This document shows, in pieces, positions 55,946 to 63,946 of a stretch of 64,000 nucleotides of DNA; the first letter of the stretch is position 1; every line of letters starts with the position of its first letter. The stretch is from contig NZ_JAOQJN010000001.1 in NCBI RefSeq assembly GCF_025567085.1, positions 351,175 through 415,174 of the forward strand. The letters run 5' to 3'. Made by a program: the position numbers and the translations under genes. The notes under the pieces were generated by a model that searched no databases, had not been told where the DNA came from, and was given only the letters and a program-made list of their open reading frames with translations. This stretch comes from Bovifimicola ammoniilytica (lineage in GTDB: Bacteria; Bacillota; Clostridia; Lachnospirales; Lachnospiraceae).

Positions 55946-56830
55946 CTATAGACTATAGTAATCAACTTCTTCCTCAATTATAAAGCCACAGCCTTTATAT
56001 AAGCTGCAGGCTTTTTTGTTTGCATTTGAAACGTGGAGTGAGACAACGTTATAATTATCTTTGGCAAGATAATTAAGAATTAATTTTAAACCATATTTAC
56101 CATAACCATTACCACGTTTTGAGGATTCTATTTCATAATCAAATATACACAATGACTTATCGTTATATTTATAAATCATACAGCCACCGATATAATCATC
56201 GCTAATCCAGAAAGTAAATTCCGAGGTATGTTCATCATAATCTCTGGTAAGTAACTCAAGTGGACAATCAGACAGATTATTAAAGGCATTAGAATTGTTA
56301 TTACTCTCAGAATTAGACGAATTAAAATAATAACACATTTTATATTCAATATGTGCTATTGAATAATTACGTTTAGCAAGATAATGTATGGCAGCATCTG
56401 ATGGAGAATTTGACATACTATCTGGCATAGTATCAGAAGTAATATTAGTCAAAGTATCTGATAAATTGATAAATTTATTGATTGGAAAATATATGCACTC
56501 AGGGTTAATACCTGCATTTTTAATATCATTAGTTACTTCGTTTAAGATAGATGAGAATATCCCTTGATTTCGGTAGTCTGGCAGAACACAGGCATAGAGA
56601 TTAATGTCATTCTCGGATGAAAAGAACACTGTCAGGTATCCTGCGAAATGATTGTCACAAGAACATAAATAAGCAGGTGGAAGCTTAGAAACAGAAGTAA
56701 CTGAATCATCTCCTAAATATACATCATAAGTCGTATTATCGGATATTTCAGCTATATGTTTAATGTTGTTAATAATATCAATATCTTCAGGTGATAAAAA
56801 ATCAGATTTAATAACTTTATATTTTTTCAT
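55946..56830 (-). CDS. Tandem-GNAT N-acetyltransferase
   Basis: 294 aa with two GNAT-like halves. The first (about 60-115) has AYLCSCDNHFAGYLTVFFSS…ACVLPDYRNQGIFSSILNE, an acetyl-CoA loop. The second (about 210-290) has SSKRGNGYGKYGLKLILNYLAKDNYNVVSLHVSNANKKACSLYKGCGF, a strong RGxGYGK pyrophosphate loop. A Ser/Asn-rich insertion (about 130-190) lies between. The first loop is degenerate and may bind substrate rather than cofactor. Substrate unknown. Its ribosome site/start context (GAGGATAGTATGAAAAA) is the same motif that is duplicated around element A, making it a natural unoccupied site. Confidence 0.82.
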   Translation of the reverse strand: MKKYKVIKSDFLSPEDIDIINNIKHIAEISDNTTYDVYLGDDSVTSVSKLPPAYLCSCDNHFAGYLTVFFSSENDINLYACVLPDYRNQGIFSSILNEVTNDIKNAGINPECIYFPINKFINLSDTLTNITSDTMPDSMSNSPSDAAIHYLAKRNYSIAHIEYKMCYYFNSSNSESNNNSNAFNNLSDCPLELLTRDYDEHTSEFTFWISDDYIGGCMIYKYNDKSLCIFDYEIESSKRGNGYGKYGLKLILNYLAKDNYNVVSLHVSNANKKACSLYKGCGFIIEEEVDYYSL

Positions 56831-56863
56831 ACTATCCTCGATTCCAGTATAATTGTGAAAATA

Positions 56864-56898
56864 AGAGAAGAGAAATTCGCATAAGTAATTTCTCTTCT
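56864..56898 (-). terminator. Hairpin downstream of lysozyme gene / upstream of GNAT
   Basis: AGAAGAGAAATT…AATTTCTCTTCT, a 12-bp stem 20 bp past the lysozyme stop on the minus strand. The T run is weak, but the stem is perfect. Confidence 0.6.
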
Positions 56899-56917
56899 GA
56901 TAAATATCTATCCGTAT

Positions 56918-59008
56918 TTAATATGCTTTATAAGAAACATCTAAATCAACATTGCCTGAAATACCAGGAACGGAACCAGTTTCAGAATATTGCCATATTT
57001 TTACCATGCTTGCTGGAAATTTAATTTTACTACCATTGCCGGGATGTTCAAATCCTTCATCAAAATTGCTATATCTGGCAAACCATAGCTCTACGCCAGC
57101 TTTATTTAAACGATTATAATCAAGATAATTTTCCATCCAATCCTTATTAGCATATAATAAAAAGTCATATCCGTTAGCTTCTATAATTCTCTTGAATGCA
57201 AGAACCATGTTAGTACGTTCTGTTGTAGAAAGATTTTTTTGGCACTCGTCTTCAATATCGTATACTACTGGATAAGAGATATTCATGCCTCTTAGCTTAG
57301 AAATTATGCTTTTTGCCTCTTTTTCAGCTTCTTTTACATTTGTAGCAAGTGAATAGCTGTAAGCACCTATTTTAAGTCCTGCCAGATTAGCTTTTTCAAT
57401 GTTTGTACTGAAATGCCTATCAGCCGATGTTCCATTTTGTACACGAATCATTGCAAAATAATAACCGGCAGCAGCTACTTGCTTCCAATCAATAGAGTTA
57501 CCCTGATGATGAGAAACATCAATACCTTTATATGTAGCCGTAACATATGGTTTTCTTGTAGAACCTGGTGCAGGATCACCTTTAGCAACAATCATAACCT
57601 GGATGGCTTCAACACGATATTTTAATCCGGTAGTACCGGCTATGCTACCATTGCTTGCCCAGCCTAGCCAACCTAGTGTCTGCGAATGTACACGATAATA
57701 TATATCGTATTTAGATGCTTCGCTGCCTGTTAATTTGATTTTGATGGCTTCAATACGTTTAGCCTGACCGGTAGTGCCGGCATATTTACCATTCGATTTC
57801 CAACCCTGCCATCCTATGCTTTGTACATGAGTACTGTATCTTATTCCGAGTTTTGAAGTTGGCACACCGGATATAGACATCTGGAGAGCTTCAACACGTT
57901 TAGCCTGACCGGTAGTACCTGAAATAACACCATTAGATACAGCATTCTGCCAGCCATAAGTCTGAATATGAGTACTATAATTAAGAATTATTGGATCAAG
58001 AGATGGAACCGGTGTATAAGATGCAGGAGCAGCTGCTCCCTTTTTGATAATAATTACCTGATATGCTTCAAGCATATAGCATTCTTTATCACTTCCTGAT
58101 ATGGCACCATCACATACCCATGGTCCCCAGCCGCCAGAAGCGTTATAAGTTCTGTAATATACGCTATAATTAGCTGACTGATAACCGGTCAGCCTTATCC
58201 GTAATCCAAAAGTTTTACGCGCTTTTCCGGTAGTACCTGCGATTGCATCGTCTGATACATAATCCTGCCAGCCTTCTTTTTCAACATGAAGAGAATATTG
58301 AATACCAAATGATTTGGTAGATAATTTCATTCTGGCAGCTTCTAGTTTTAGATTCTTTGATGTAGTACCTGAGACACCTTCATCATATGCATAGTCCTGC
58401 CAGCCTATATCAGATACATGAGCACTATAGTATACAGTTGGAGCCTGCGCTACAGTTGAGGGTAAATTAGACGGTGCGGGACTTCCTTTTGGAACGAGCA
58501 TAATCTGTATTGCTTCAATCTTATTATTGATACAGCTTGTACCTGCTTCATTACCGGCAGGAACCCAGCCCATCCATCCGACATTTGATTTATGTATCTG
58601 ATAATATAAGTCATACTTTTCGTTTACTTCCCCTTTTAGAGAAATCTGTATGGCCATAATACGCTTATGTTTTCCGGTTGTACCAGTAGTTGCACCGTTA
58701 GAAACATATGATTGCCAGCCTGAACCATCAACATAACTTCTGTACTGGATATCACCGGAAATACCTTGCAGGCTAATATTAAGAGCCTCTAATTGCAGGT
58801 TTTTACCTGTTGTTCCTGCAAGTGTTCCGTCAGAGACTGAATCCTGCCATCCGATATTCTGGCTATGTGCCTGATACACAACGTGGACATTAGAATCTGT
58901 ATCTCCATAAATTTTTTCGATTCTATAAGGATTAATTGAAAAAAGCGAAAAGACCAATGTTAGGATAAGAAAAACGGAAAAATGCTTTTCTTTAAATGAA
59001 TTTTTCAT
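56918..59008 (-). CDS. Secreted GH25 lysozyme with nine ChW repeats
   Basis: 696 aa. Signal peptide (KNSFKEKHFSVFLILTLVFSLF). Then nine 45-residue Clostridial hydrophobic (ChW) repeats, each with a GW near the middle and a GTTG or similar turn. They fall into three triplets whose third unit ends in KG-x-PAP linkers (…VPKGSPAP, …KKGAAAP, …AKGDPAP). The C-terminal ~190 residues are a GH25 muramidase: GIDVSHHQGNSIDWKQV, YDIEDE with the catalytic Asp/Glu pair, and LWFARYSNF. It cleaves peptidoglycan, with the ChW array probably binding wall or host/dietary glycans. Start at 59008 is chosen for GGAG 9 bases upstream on the minus strand. Confidence 0.93.
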   Translation of the reverse strand: MKNSFKEKHFSVFLILTLVFSLFSINPYRIEKIYGDTDSNVHVVYQAHSQNIGWQDSVSDGTLAGTTGKNLQLEALNISLQGISGDIQYRSYVDGSGWQSYVSNGATTGTTGKHKRIMAIQISLKGEVNEKYDLYYQIHKSNVGWMGWVPAGNEAGTSCINNKIEAIQIMLVPKGSPAPSNLPSTVAQAPTVYYSAHVSDIGWQDYAYDEGVSGTTSKNLKLEAARMKLSTKSFGIQYSLHVEKEGWQDYVSDDAIAGTTGKARKTFGLRIRLTGYQSANYSVYYRTYNASGGWGPWVCDGAISGSDKECYMLEAYQVIIIKKGAAAPASYTPVPSLDPIILNYSTHIQTYGWQNAVSNGVISGTTGQAKRVEALQMSISGVPTSKLGIRYSTHVQSIGWQGWKSNGKYAGTTGQAKRIEAIKIKLTGSEASKYDIYYRVHSQTLGWLGWASNGSIAGTTGLKYRVEAIQVMIVAKGDPAPGSTRKPYVTATYKGIDVSHHQGNSIDWKQVAAAGYYFAMIRVQNGTSADRHFSTNIEKANLAGLKIGAYSYSLATNVKEAEKEAKSIISKLRGMNISYPVVYDIEDECQKNLSTTERTNMVLAFKRIIEANGYDFLLYANKDWMENYLDYNRLNKAGVELWFARYSNFDEGFEHPGNGSKIKFPASMVKIWQYSETGSVPGISGNVDLDVSYKAY

Positions 59009-59198
59009 ACTAAACTCCATTCTACAATAATTGTATTAATATTACGCTATATATAATACTATAAAATAATATAAAATTAAACATTTTATATGTAAAAAAA
59101 ATGCAAAACTACATTGTAAAATATTGGTAAATCTAATATTATTATATATAGAGATTGAAAAATTAAATGAACAAACGTTTTAGATATAATTTGGATAT

Positions 59199-59236
59199 AA
59201 TATTGATATAAATATGAATATAAATATATCAATATT
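59199..59236. other. Perfect 12-bp inverted repeat in the pepF leader
   Basis: AATATTGATATA (59199-59210) and TATATCAATATT (59225-59236), 14-base loop, 39 bp before the pepF start, within a 266-bp divergent AT-rich intergenic region. Could be an operator or a leader hairpin. Several TATAAT-like boxes occur next to it, and none can be picked. Confidence 0.45.
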
Positions 59237-59274
59237 ATAAAAATATGAAATAAATTTTGGAAACGGAGAAGAAA

Positions 59275-61071
59275 ATGGATAATAAAGTGATGAAAAGAGA
59301 AGAAATCAGTAATGAGTTTAAATGGAGAATGGAAGATGTATATAGTGACGAAAACTTATGGAGAGAGGACATAGAAAAGGTAGAAAAGTTATTACCGGGG
59401 CTTACTAAGATGCAGGGGAAAATTTGTGAGAATAAGGATAATTTCAAGCATACAATTGAGTTAATAAATGAGATAGAATTTTTAGTGGAAAAGATATATT
59501 TCTATGCTAACCAGAAATATCATGAGAATCTTGGTAATGGCAGATATCAATCATTTTCGGATGAATCGGTTGCTTTGCTGACTAAATTCTATGCAGCATC
59601 ATCATTTGTAGAACCTGAGTTATTAGCACAGTCAGAGGATTTGATAAATGCATATCTGACAGAGAATAAAATGGATAGTTATAAACACTATTTTGATGAT
59701 TTATTCAGACAGAAAAGTCATATTTTAAGTAGAGATGCAGAAGAAATATTAGCACTGACTCAGAGCTTTTCGTCAGGAGCAAATGACATATTCAGCGTAT
59801 TTAATAATGTAGATATCAAATTTCCAGTTATCAAGGATGAAAATGGCACAGATGTACAATTAACTCACGCCAAACTTAATCTTTTTATGGAGAGCAGTGA
59901 CAGAAATGTAAGAGAAGCAGCATTTAAGGGTTTATATAAATCTTATGATGATTACAGAAATACCCTTGCAGCAATCTATATAAACAGTCTTAAGAAGGAT
60001 AAATTCTATGCAACAGTAAGAAAATATCCATCAAGCAGGGCAATGTTTCTTGGAGATGGCAATATTCCGGAAAGCGTTTATGATAATCTGGTAGAAACAG
60101 TTAGTGATAATCTTGGACTTCTTCACAGATATATAAGTCTTAGAAAGAAGATTATGAATGTAGATGAATTGCATTTATATGATGTATATACGCCGCTTGT
60201 TGATGCATATAATAAAAATATTTCCTATCAGAATGCAAAAGAAATGGTATTAGAAGGACTTAAGCCTATGGGAGAGGAATATATTAGTCTGCTTAAAGAA
60301 GGTTTTAATAATGGCTGGATTGATGTATATGAAAATGAGGGCAAGAGAAGTGGAGCATATTCATGGAGCGTCTATGGAACTCACCCATATGTACTTCTCA
60401 ATTTTCAGCCGAATTTAAACAATGTATTTACAATAGCACATGAGATGGGGCATGCATTGCATTCATATTATTCAAATACTAACCAGAGCTATTCAAATGC
60501 GGCTTACAAAATATTTGTAGCAGAAGTGGCATCTACATGTAACGAATCACTACTTATTAACCACTTAATTAATAAGGCGGAAGATAAGAAAGAGAAAGCC
60601 TATCTGATTAATCATTTCTTAGAGCAGTTTAGAACTACATTGTTCAGACAGACTATGTTTGCTGAATTTGAAAATATTGTCCATGGAATGGTCGACAGAG
60701 GTGAAGCTATTAATTGTGATATAATGTGTGAAAAATATTATGAACTTAATAAAAAGTACTTTGGAGATGATATAATATTAGACAAGGAGATAGAAATGGA
60801 ATGGGCAAGAATACCGCATTTCTATTCATCATTTTATGTATATCAGTATGCCACAGGTTTTTCGGCAGCAGTTGCCTTATCTAAGAAGATATTAGATGAG
60901 GGTGAGAAAGCGGTCGAGGATTATAAGAAATTTTTAAAAGCAGGTTGTAGTGACTATCCTATAGAAGTTCTTAAATATTCAGGAATTGATATGAGTAAGA
61001 AGGAGCCTGTTGTGTTAGCAATGAAGATGTTTGAACAGCTATTAGATGAATTTGAAAAGTTGATGAAATAG
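59275..61071 (+). CDS. pepF: Oligoendopeptidase F (M3 family)
   Basis: 598 aa cytoplasmic zinc metallopeptidase. The zinc site AHEMGHALHSYYS gives His389-Glu390-x2-His393, and the third ligand is the Glu in VAEVASTCNE. N-terminal helical domain about 1-190 (EISNEFKWRMEDVYSDENLWREDIEK is the usual PepF opening) and C-terminal YQYATGFSAAVALSKKIL. It trims 7-17-residue peptides. Start ATG 59275 follows CGGAGAAG; the more upstream TTG lies inside that site. The nitroreductase gene follows after 37 bp, possibly co-transcribed. Confidence 0.95.
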   Translation: MDNKVMKREEISNEFKWRMEDVYSDENLWREDIEKVEKLLPGLTKMQGKICENKDNFKHTIELINEIEFLVEKIYFYANQKYHENLGNGRYQSFSDESVALLTKFYAASSFVEPELLAQSEDLINAYLTENKMDSYKHYFDDLFRQKSHILSRDAEEILALTQSFSSGANDIFSVFNNVDIKFPVIKDENGTDVQLTHAKLNLFMESSDRNVREAAFKGLYKSYDDYRNTLAAIYINSLKKDKFYATVRKYPSSRAMFLGDGNIPESVYDNLVETVSDNLGLLHRYISLRKKIMNVDELHLYDVYTPLVDAYNKNISYQNAKEMVLEGLKPMGEEYISLLKEGFNNGWIDVYENEGKRSGAYSWSVYGTHPYVLLNFQPNLNNVFTIAHEMGHALHSYYSNTNQSYSNAAYKIFVAEVASTCNESLLINHLINKAEDKKEKAYLINHFLEQFRTTLFRQTMFAEFENIVHGMVDRGEAINCDIMCEKYYELNKKYFGDDIILDKEIEMEWARIPHFYSSFYVYQYATGFSAAVALSKKILDEGEKAVEDYKKFLKAGCSDYPIEVLKYSGIDMSKKEPVVLAMKMFEQLLDEFEKLMK

Positions 61072-61108
61072 AAGTGACCAGCGGTAATGGTTATCGGGAG
61101 GTACTGAT

Positions 61109-61864
61109 TTGAAAATTATTGATGCACTATACAGAAGAAAATCTGTCAGAAATTTTATGGATAAAGAGATTGAGAAGGATTTATTAGAAAGAATAGAAGG
61201 CAGATTAAGAGATACGGAATTATTCGATAAAAATGAGAAAATAAGTTTCGTAATTTCTGATTATTGTAAGAAATCATTCTATGCACCATATTATATCGGA
61301 GTTTATGCATCAGATACAAAGCAGGGAATGATTAATGCCGGCTTTGTATTACAGCAACTATCGGTATATTTAAGTGCGATAGGAATAGCGAGTTGTTATC
61401 AGGCAAAATCTGTATTTTTTAAACCTGTTAATTCAGAAGGGAAAGTTTTAGTAATTTCATTAGCAATGGGATATCCAAATACTTCTATGTATCGTGAGGT
61501 TGAAGAAATCAACAGATTTAAGCTGGATAAAATCTGTATAAAAAAAGAAGAGCCTAATGATGAAGTAAAAAGATTAATAGAAATTGCTAGGATTGCTCCA
61601 TCAAGTTATAATGCGCAGCCATGGAGGTTTGTTGTATACAATAATCGCATTCATATTTTTGTTAAGAAACATATGATTGGAAATATTGAGAGATACAAGT
61701 ATATAAATATAGGAATAATGCTTGGAAATATCGTTCTGGGTTCGGAAGAACTGTGGATAGATATAAAATTTAAGGAGTTAAATGAATTAAACAGACGTGA
61801 ATATGGGAATAATGAATATATAATTTCACTAATTAATAAGAATACAGATGGGCGAATTGTATAG
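61109..61864 (+). CDS. Nitroreductase-family protein
   Basis: 251 aa. MKIIDALYRRKSVRNFMDKEI is the usual FMN-binding start of the nitroreductase fold. The middle has GVYASDTKQGMINAGFVLQQLSVYLSAIGIASCYQAKSVF, and a second segment RLIEIARIAPSSYNAQPWRFVVYNNRIHIFV repeats the family core, resembling the longer TM1586-type nitroreductases. Likely an FMN/NAD(P)H reductase with unknown acceptor. TTG start with GGGAGG 9 bases upstream; no better ATG exists. An AT-rich hairpin (AATAAAGTGAAAA…TTTTCACTTTATT, 61879-61910) follows. Confidence 0.82.
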   Translation: MKIIDALYRRKSVRNFMDKEIEKDLLERIEGRLRDTELFDKNEKISFVISDYCKKSFYAPYYIGVYASDTKQGMINAGFVLQQLSVYLSAIGIASCYQAKSVFFKPVNSEGKVLVISLAMGYPNTSMYREVEEINRFKLDKICIKKEEPNDEVKRLIEIARIAPSSYNAQPWRFVVYNNRIHIFVKKHMIGNIERYKYINIGIMLGNIVLGSEELWIDIKFKELNELNRREYGNNEYIISLINKNTDGRIV

Positions 61865-61878
61865 AGAAAATATATCTT

Positions 61879-61910
61879 TAATAAAGTGAAAATATACTTT
61901 TCACTTTATT
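61879..61910 (+). terminator. Hairpin after nitroreductase gene
   Basis: AATAAAGTGAAAA pairs with TTTTCACTTTATT, perfect over 13 bp, 15 bp after the stop. T tail is short. Confidence 0.5.
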
Positions 61911-61972
61911 AATTGTATTTACATTTTATTATAGATAATTTCATGAAAAATTATAGAAAAATAAAAAAAATG

Positions 61973-62001
61973 TTGACAAATATATTTAGGTATAGTAAAA
62001 T
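61973..62001 (+). promoter_or_regulatory. tRNA-Gly promoter
   Basis: TTGACA (61973-61978), 17 bp, TAAAAT (61996-62001), 31 bp before the mature tRNA. Confidence 0.75.
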
Positions 62002-62031
62002 ACCAAATGTGCTTAACAGCACATACACATT

Positions 62032-62104
62032 GCGCGAGTGGCTCAGTTGGTGGAGCACGACCTTGCCAAGGTCGGGGTCGCGGGTTCGAGTCCCGTCTCG
62101 CGCT
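62032..62104 (+). tRNA. tRNA-Gly (anticodon GCC)
   Basis: Acceptor GCGCGAG (62032-62038) pairs with CTCGCGC (62097-62103), discriminator T. D arm GCTC…GAGC, anticodon stem GACCT/AGGTC around TTGCCAA (anticodon GCC), T arm GCGGG-TTCGAGT-CCCGT. No CCA is encoded. Own promoter upstream, terminator-like hairpin downstream (AAAAAGA.AGACAG…CTGTCTTTTTT, ending about 62150). Confidence 0.97.
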
Positions 62105-62114
62105 TATTTTTTTG

Positions 62115-62150
62115 CAAAAAGATAGACAGAATAATCTGCCTGTCTTTTTT
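62115..62150 (+). terminator. Terminator after tRNA-Gly
   Basis: AAAAAGATAGACAG pairs with CTGTCTTTTTT across a short loop containing AATAATCTGC, followed by Ts. Confidence 0.7.
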
Positions 62151-62151
62151 G

Positions 62152-62290
62152 CTTACCAGGAAATTTCGTTGATTCGTTGAAATTGTTCTGGTAAGCAAAA
62201 AACGCTCCGCGAGGATCGCACTGCGGCGGAGCAGAAAATGTTGCTATAGCAACCCGCCGCAGGCGAAGAATGTCGCAATCGACATTCTTT
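62152..62290 (+). repeat. Element B copy 2
   Basis: Same module order as copy 1: GCTTACCAGGA…TCTGGTAAGC hairpin (here with a 9-bp loop duplication, GTTGATTCGTTGA), GCTCCGC…GCGGAGC, TTGCTATAGCAA, the competing CTGCGGCGG/CCGCCGCAG pair, and an extra hairpin GAATGTCG-CAAT-CGACATTC. It follows the tRNA terminator directly. Confidence 0.75.
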
Positions 62291-62299
62291 ATTCTTTAC

Positions 62300-62380
62300 C
62301 AGGAAATTTCGTTGAAATTGTCCTGGTAAGCAAAAAACGCTCCGCCGCAGGCGGATAATGTCTCAATCGATATTCTGTAT
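62300..62380 (+). repeat. Element B copy 3 (internally deleted)
   Basis: TTACCAGGA…TCCTGGTAA hairpin, then CGCTCCGC joined directly to CGCAGGCGG: about 55 nt between the two GC-rich motifs of copies 1 and 2 are missing. The tail GATAATGTCTCAATCGATATTC parallels the last hairpin of copy 2, so copies 2 and 3 are tandem. Confidence 0.7.
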
Positions 62381-62552
62381 TCTTTTATTTTATAGGAATC
62401 TTTTGGCTATTATTAAGAAATTCAATCTTAATAATACTGTACAAATAATAAGTTATTTGGTAATATATAATCATAGTAAAGTAATAGGAAATAAATTGCT
62501 GATATCATTATATAAAAATAAATACATAAGTATCTGCGGAATGGAGGATAGT

Positions 62553-62696
62553 GTGAAAAATAATGCTGATGCGATTATTTTTCACATAGCTATTTGTTTC
62601 GGAGCGAAAGCAAATAGCCATTATGGCAGAAGAGAAATCGCCTGTGCGAATTTCTCTTCGCCTCTTCGCGATAAATCGCTCAGAAATGAGGATAAT
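62553..62696 (+). repeat. Element A copy 4 (multi-hairpin start-site element)
   Basis: Lies between GGAGGATAGT (62543-62552) and the ATG at 62697 (preceded by GAGGATAAT). It is the best-formed copy: GTGAAAAATAAT-GCTGATGCG-ATTATTTTTCAC; GCTATTTG…CAAATAGC with inner TTTC/GAAA; GAGAAATCGC-CTGT-GCGAATTTCTC; GCGA-TAAA-TCGC. The GTG of the first stem is in frame with the downstream gene (48 codons), so an N-terminally extended aminotransferase is conceivable here, but frames differ in the other copies. No other gene is seen in 62380-62552. Confidence 0.8.
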
Positions 62697-63878
62697 ATGG
62701 CAGAAAGAAACCTTAATTTTGATAGAATAATTAATAGAAAGAATACAAGATGTTTAAAATATGATTTTGCAAAAAGACGAGGTATGCCTGAAGATGTATT
62801 GCCGCTTTGGGTTGCGGATATGGATTTTGAGACATCTTCATATATAGAAGATGCGTTAGTGGAACGTGCTAAAGAGGGAATCTTTGGATATAGTGAGGTT
62901 CAGATACCATATTTTGAAATAGTTAAGGATTGGCAGGTAAGACATCATAAATGGAATATAGAAGAGAAATGGTTGATTAAGACACCGGGTGTTGTATTTG
63001 CGTTAGCTATGGCTGTCAAGGCATTTACTGATCCGGGAGATAATGTTCTGATTCAGCAGCCTGTATACTATCCTTTTTCAGAGGTAATTTCTGATAATGG
63101 AAGAAATATTGTAAGCAACACATTATATCTTGGAGAAGACAACAGATATCATATTGATTTTGAAGATTTTGAAAATAAAATTGTAAATGAAAATATTAAG
63201 CTATTCCTGCTTTGCAATCCACATAATCCTGTTGGACGTGTCTGGAGCGAGAAAGAATTAACAAGATTAGGTGATATATGTGTAAAACATAATGTAATCG
63301 TGGTAAGTGACGAGATACATAATGATTTTATCTTAAAAGGAGAACATACAGTATTTGCAAATATCAAAAAAGAATTTGAAGATATAAGTATTATCTGTAC
63401 ATCACCTAGTAAGACATTTAATTTAGCAAGTATGATGATATCTAATATATTTATTCCAAATAGTACACTAAGAAGCAGATATAGAAAAGAGTTAGATGCA
63501 GCAGGAATTAGTCAGCTTGGAGTAATGGGACTTGTAGCCTGTGAGGCAGCATATAAGGATGGCGAAGAATGGTATCAGGCAATGCTTAAATATATCAAGG
63601 AAAATGTAGAATTTACAAGAAGATTCGTAGAAGAGAAAATGCATGGTGTAAAAATGATTGATATAGAGGGAACTTACCTTGTATGGCTTGATTTCAGAGG
63701 AACAGGCATAGATGCAGATGAATTAGACAATATAATAATTAATAAAGCTAAATTATGGTTAGACAGCGGTAAGATATTTGGTGATTGTGGAAGAGGCTTC
63801 CAGAGGATAAATGTAGCCTGCCCACGAAGTGTATTAAATGAGGCATTGGTAAGAATAGAAAATGCTATAGCAAAATAG
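62697..63878 (+). CDS. MalY/PatB-type aminotransferase (cystathionine beta-lyase-like)
   Basis: 393 aa fold-type I PLP enzyme. It starts DRIINRKNTRCLKYDFAKRRGMPEDVLPLWVADMDFETSSYIEDAL, the MalY/PatB opening. CNPHNPVGRVWSEKEL, VVSDEIHNDFIL and the PLP-lysine segment TSPSKTFNLASM follow, with a C-terminal FQRINVACPRSVLNEAL. MalY/PatB enzymes split cystathionine or cysteine (C-S lyase) and may also transaminate. The ATG at 62697 is chosen for homology and the GAGGATAAT site. The whole open frame reaches back to 62358 only because elements A and B happen to be open. Confidence 0.92.
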   Translation: MAERNLNFDRIINRKNTRCLKYDFAKRRGMPEDVLPLWVADMDFETSSYIEDALVERAKEGIFGYSEVQIPYFEIVKDWQVRHHKWNIEEKWLIKTPGVVFALAMAVKAFTDPGDNVLIQQPVYYPFSEVISDNGRNIVSNTLYLGEDNRYHIDFEDFENKIVNENIKLFLLCNPHNPVGRVWSEKELTRLGDICVKHNVIVVSDEIHNDFILKGEHTVFANIKKEFEDISIICTSPSKTFNLASMMISNIFIPNSTLRSRYRKELDAAGISQLGVMGLVACEAAYKDGEEWYQAMLKYIKENVEFTRRFVEEKMHGVKMIDIEGTYLVWLDFRGTGIDADELDNIIINKAKLWLDSGKIFGDCGRGFQRINVACPRSVLNEALVRIENAIAK

Positions 63879-63946
63879 TGGATAAACTAATTGATATATT
63901 GTTTTTACAAAGATATTGAAGGTCAAATGAAAAACTAAATTCCAGT

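Noticed and set aside
62358..62696. A 113-residue N-terminal extension of the aminotransferase
   Set aside because: The region is elements A and B plus AT-rich spacer; homology to MalY/PatB begins at the methionine at 62697, which has its own ribosome site.
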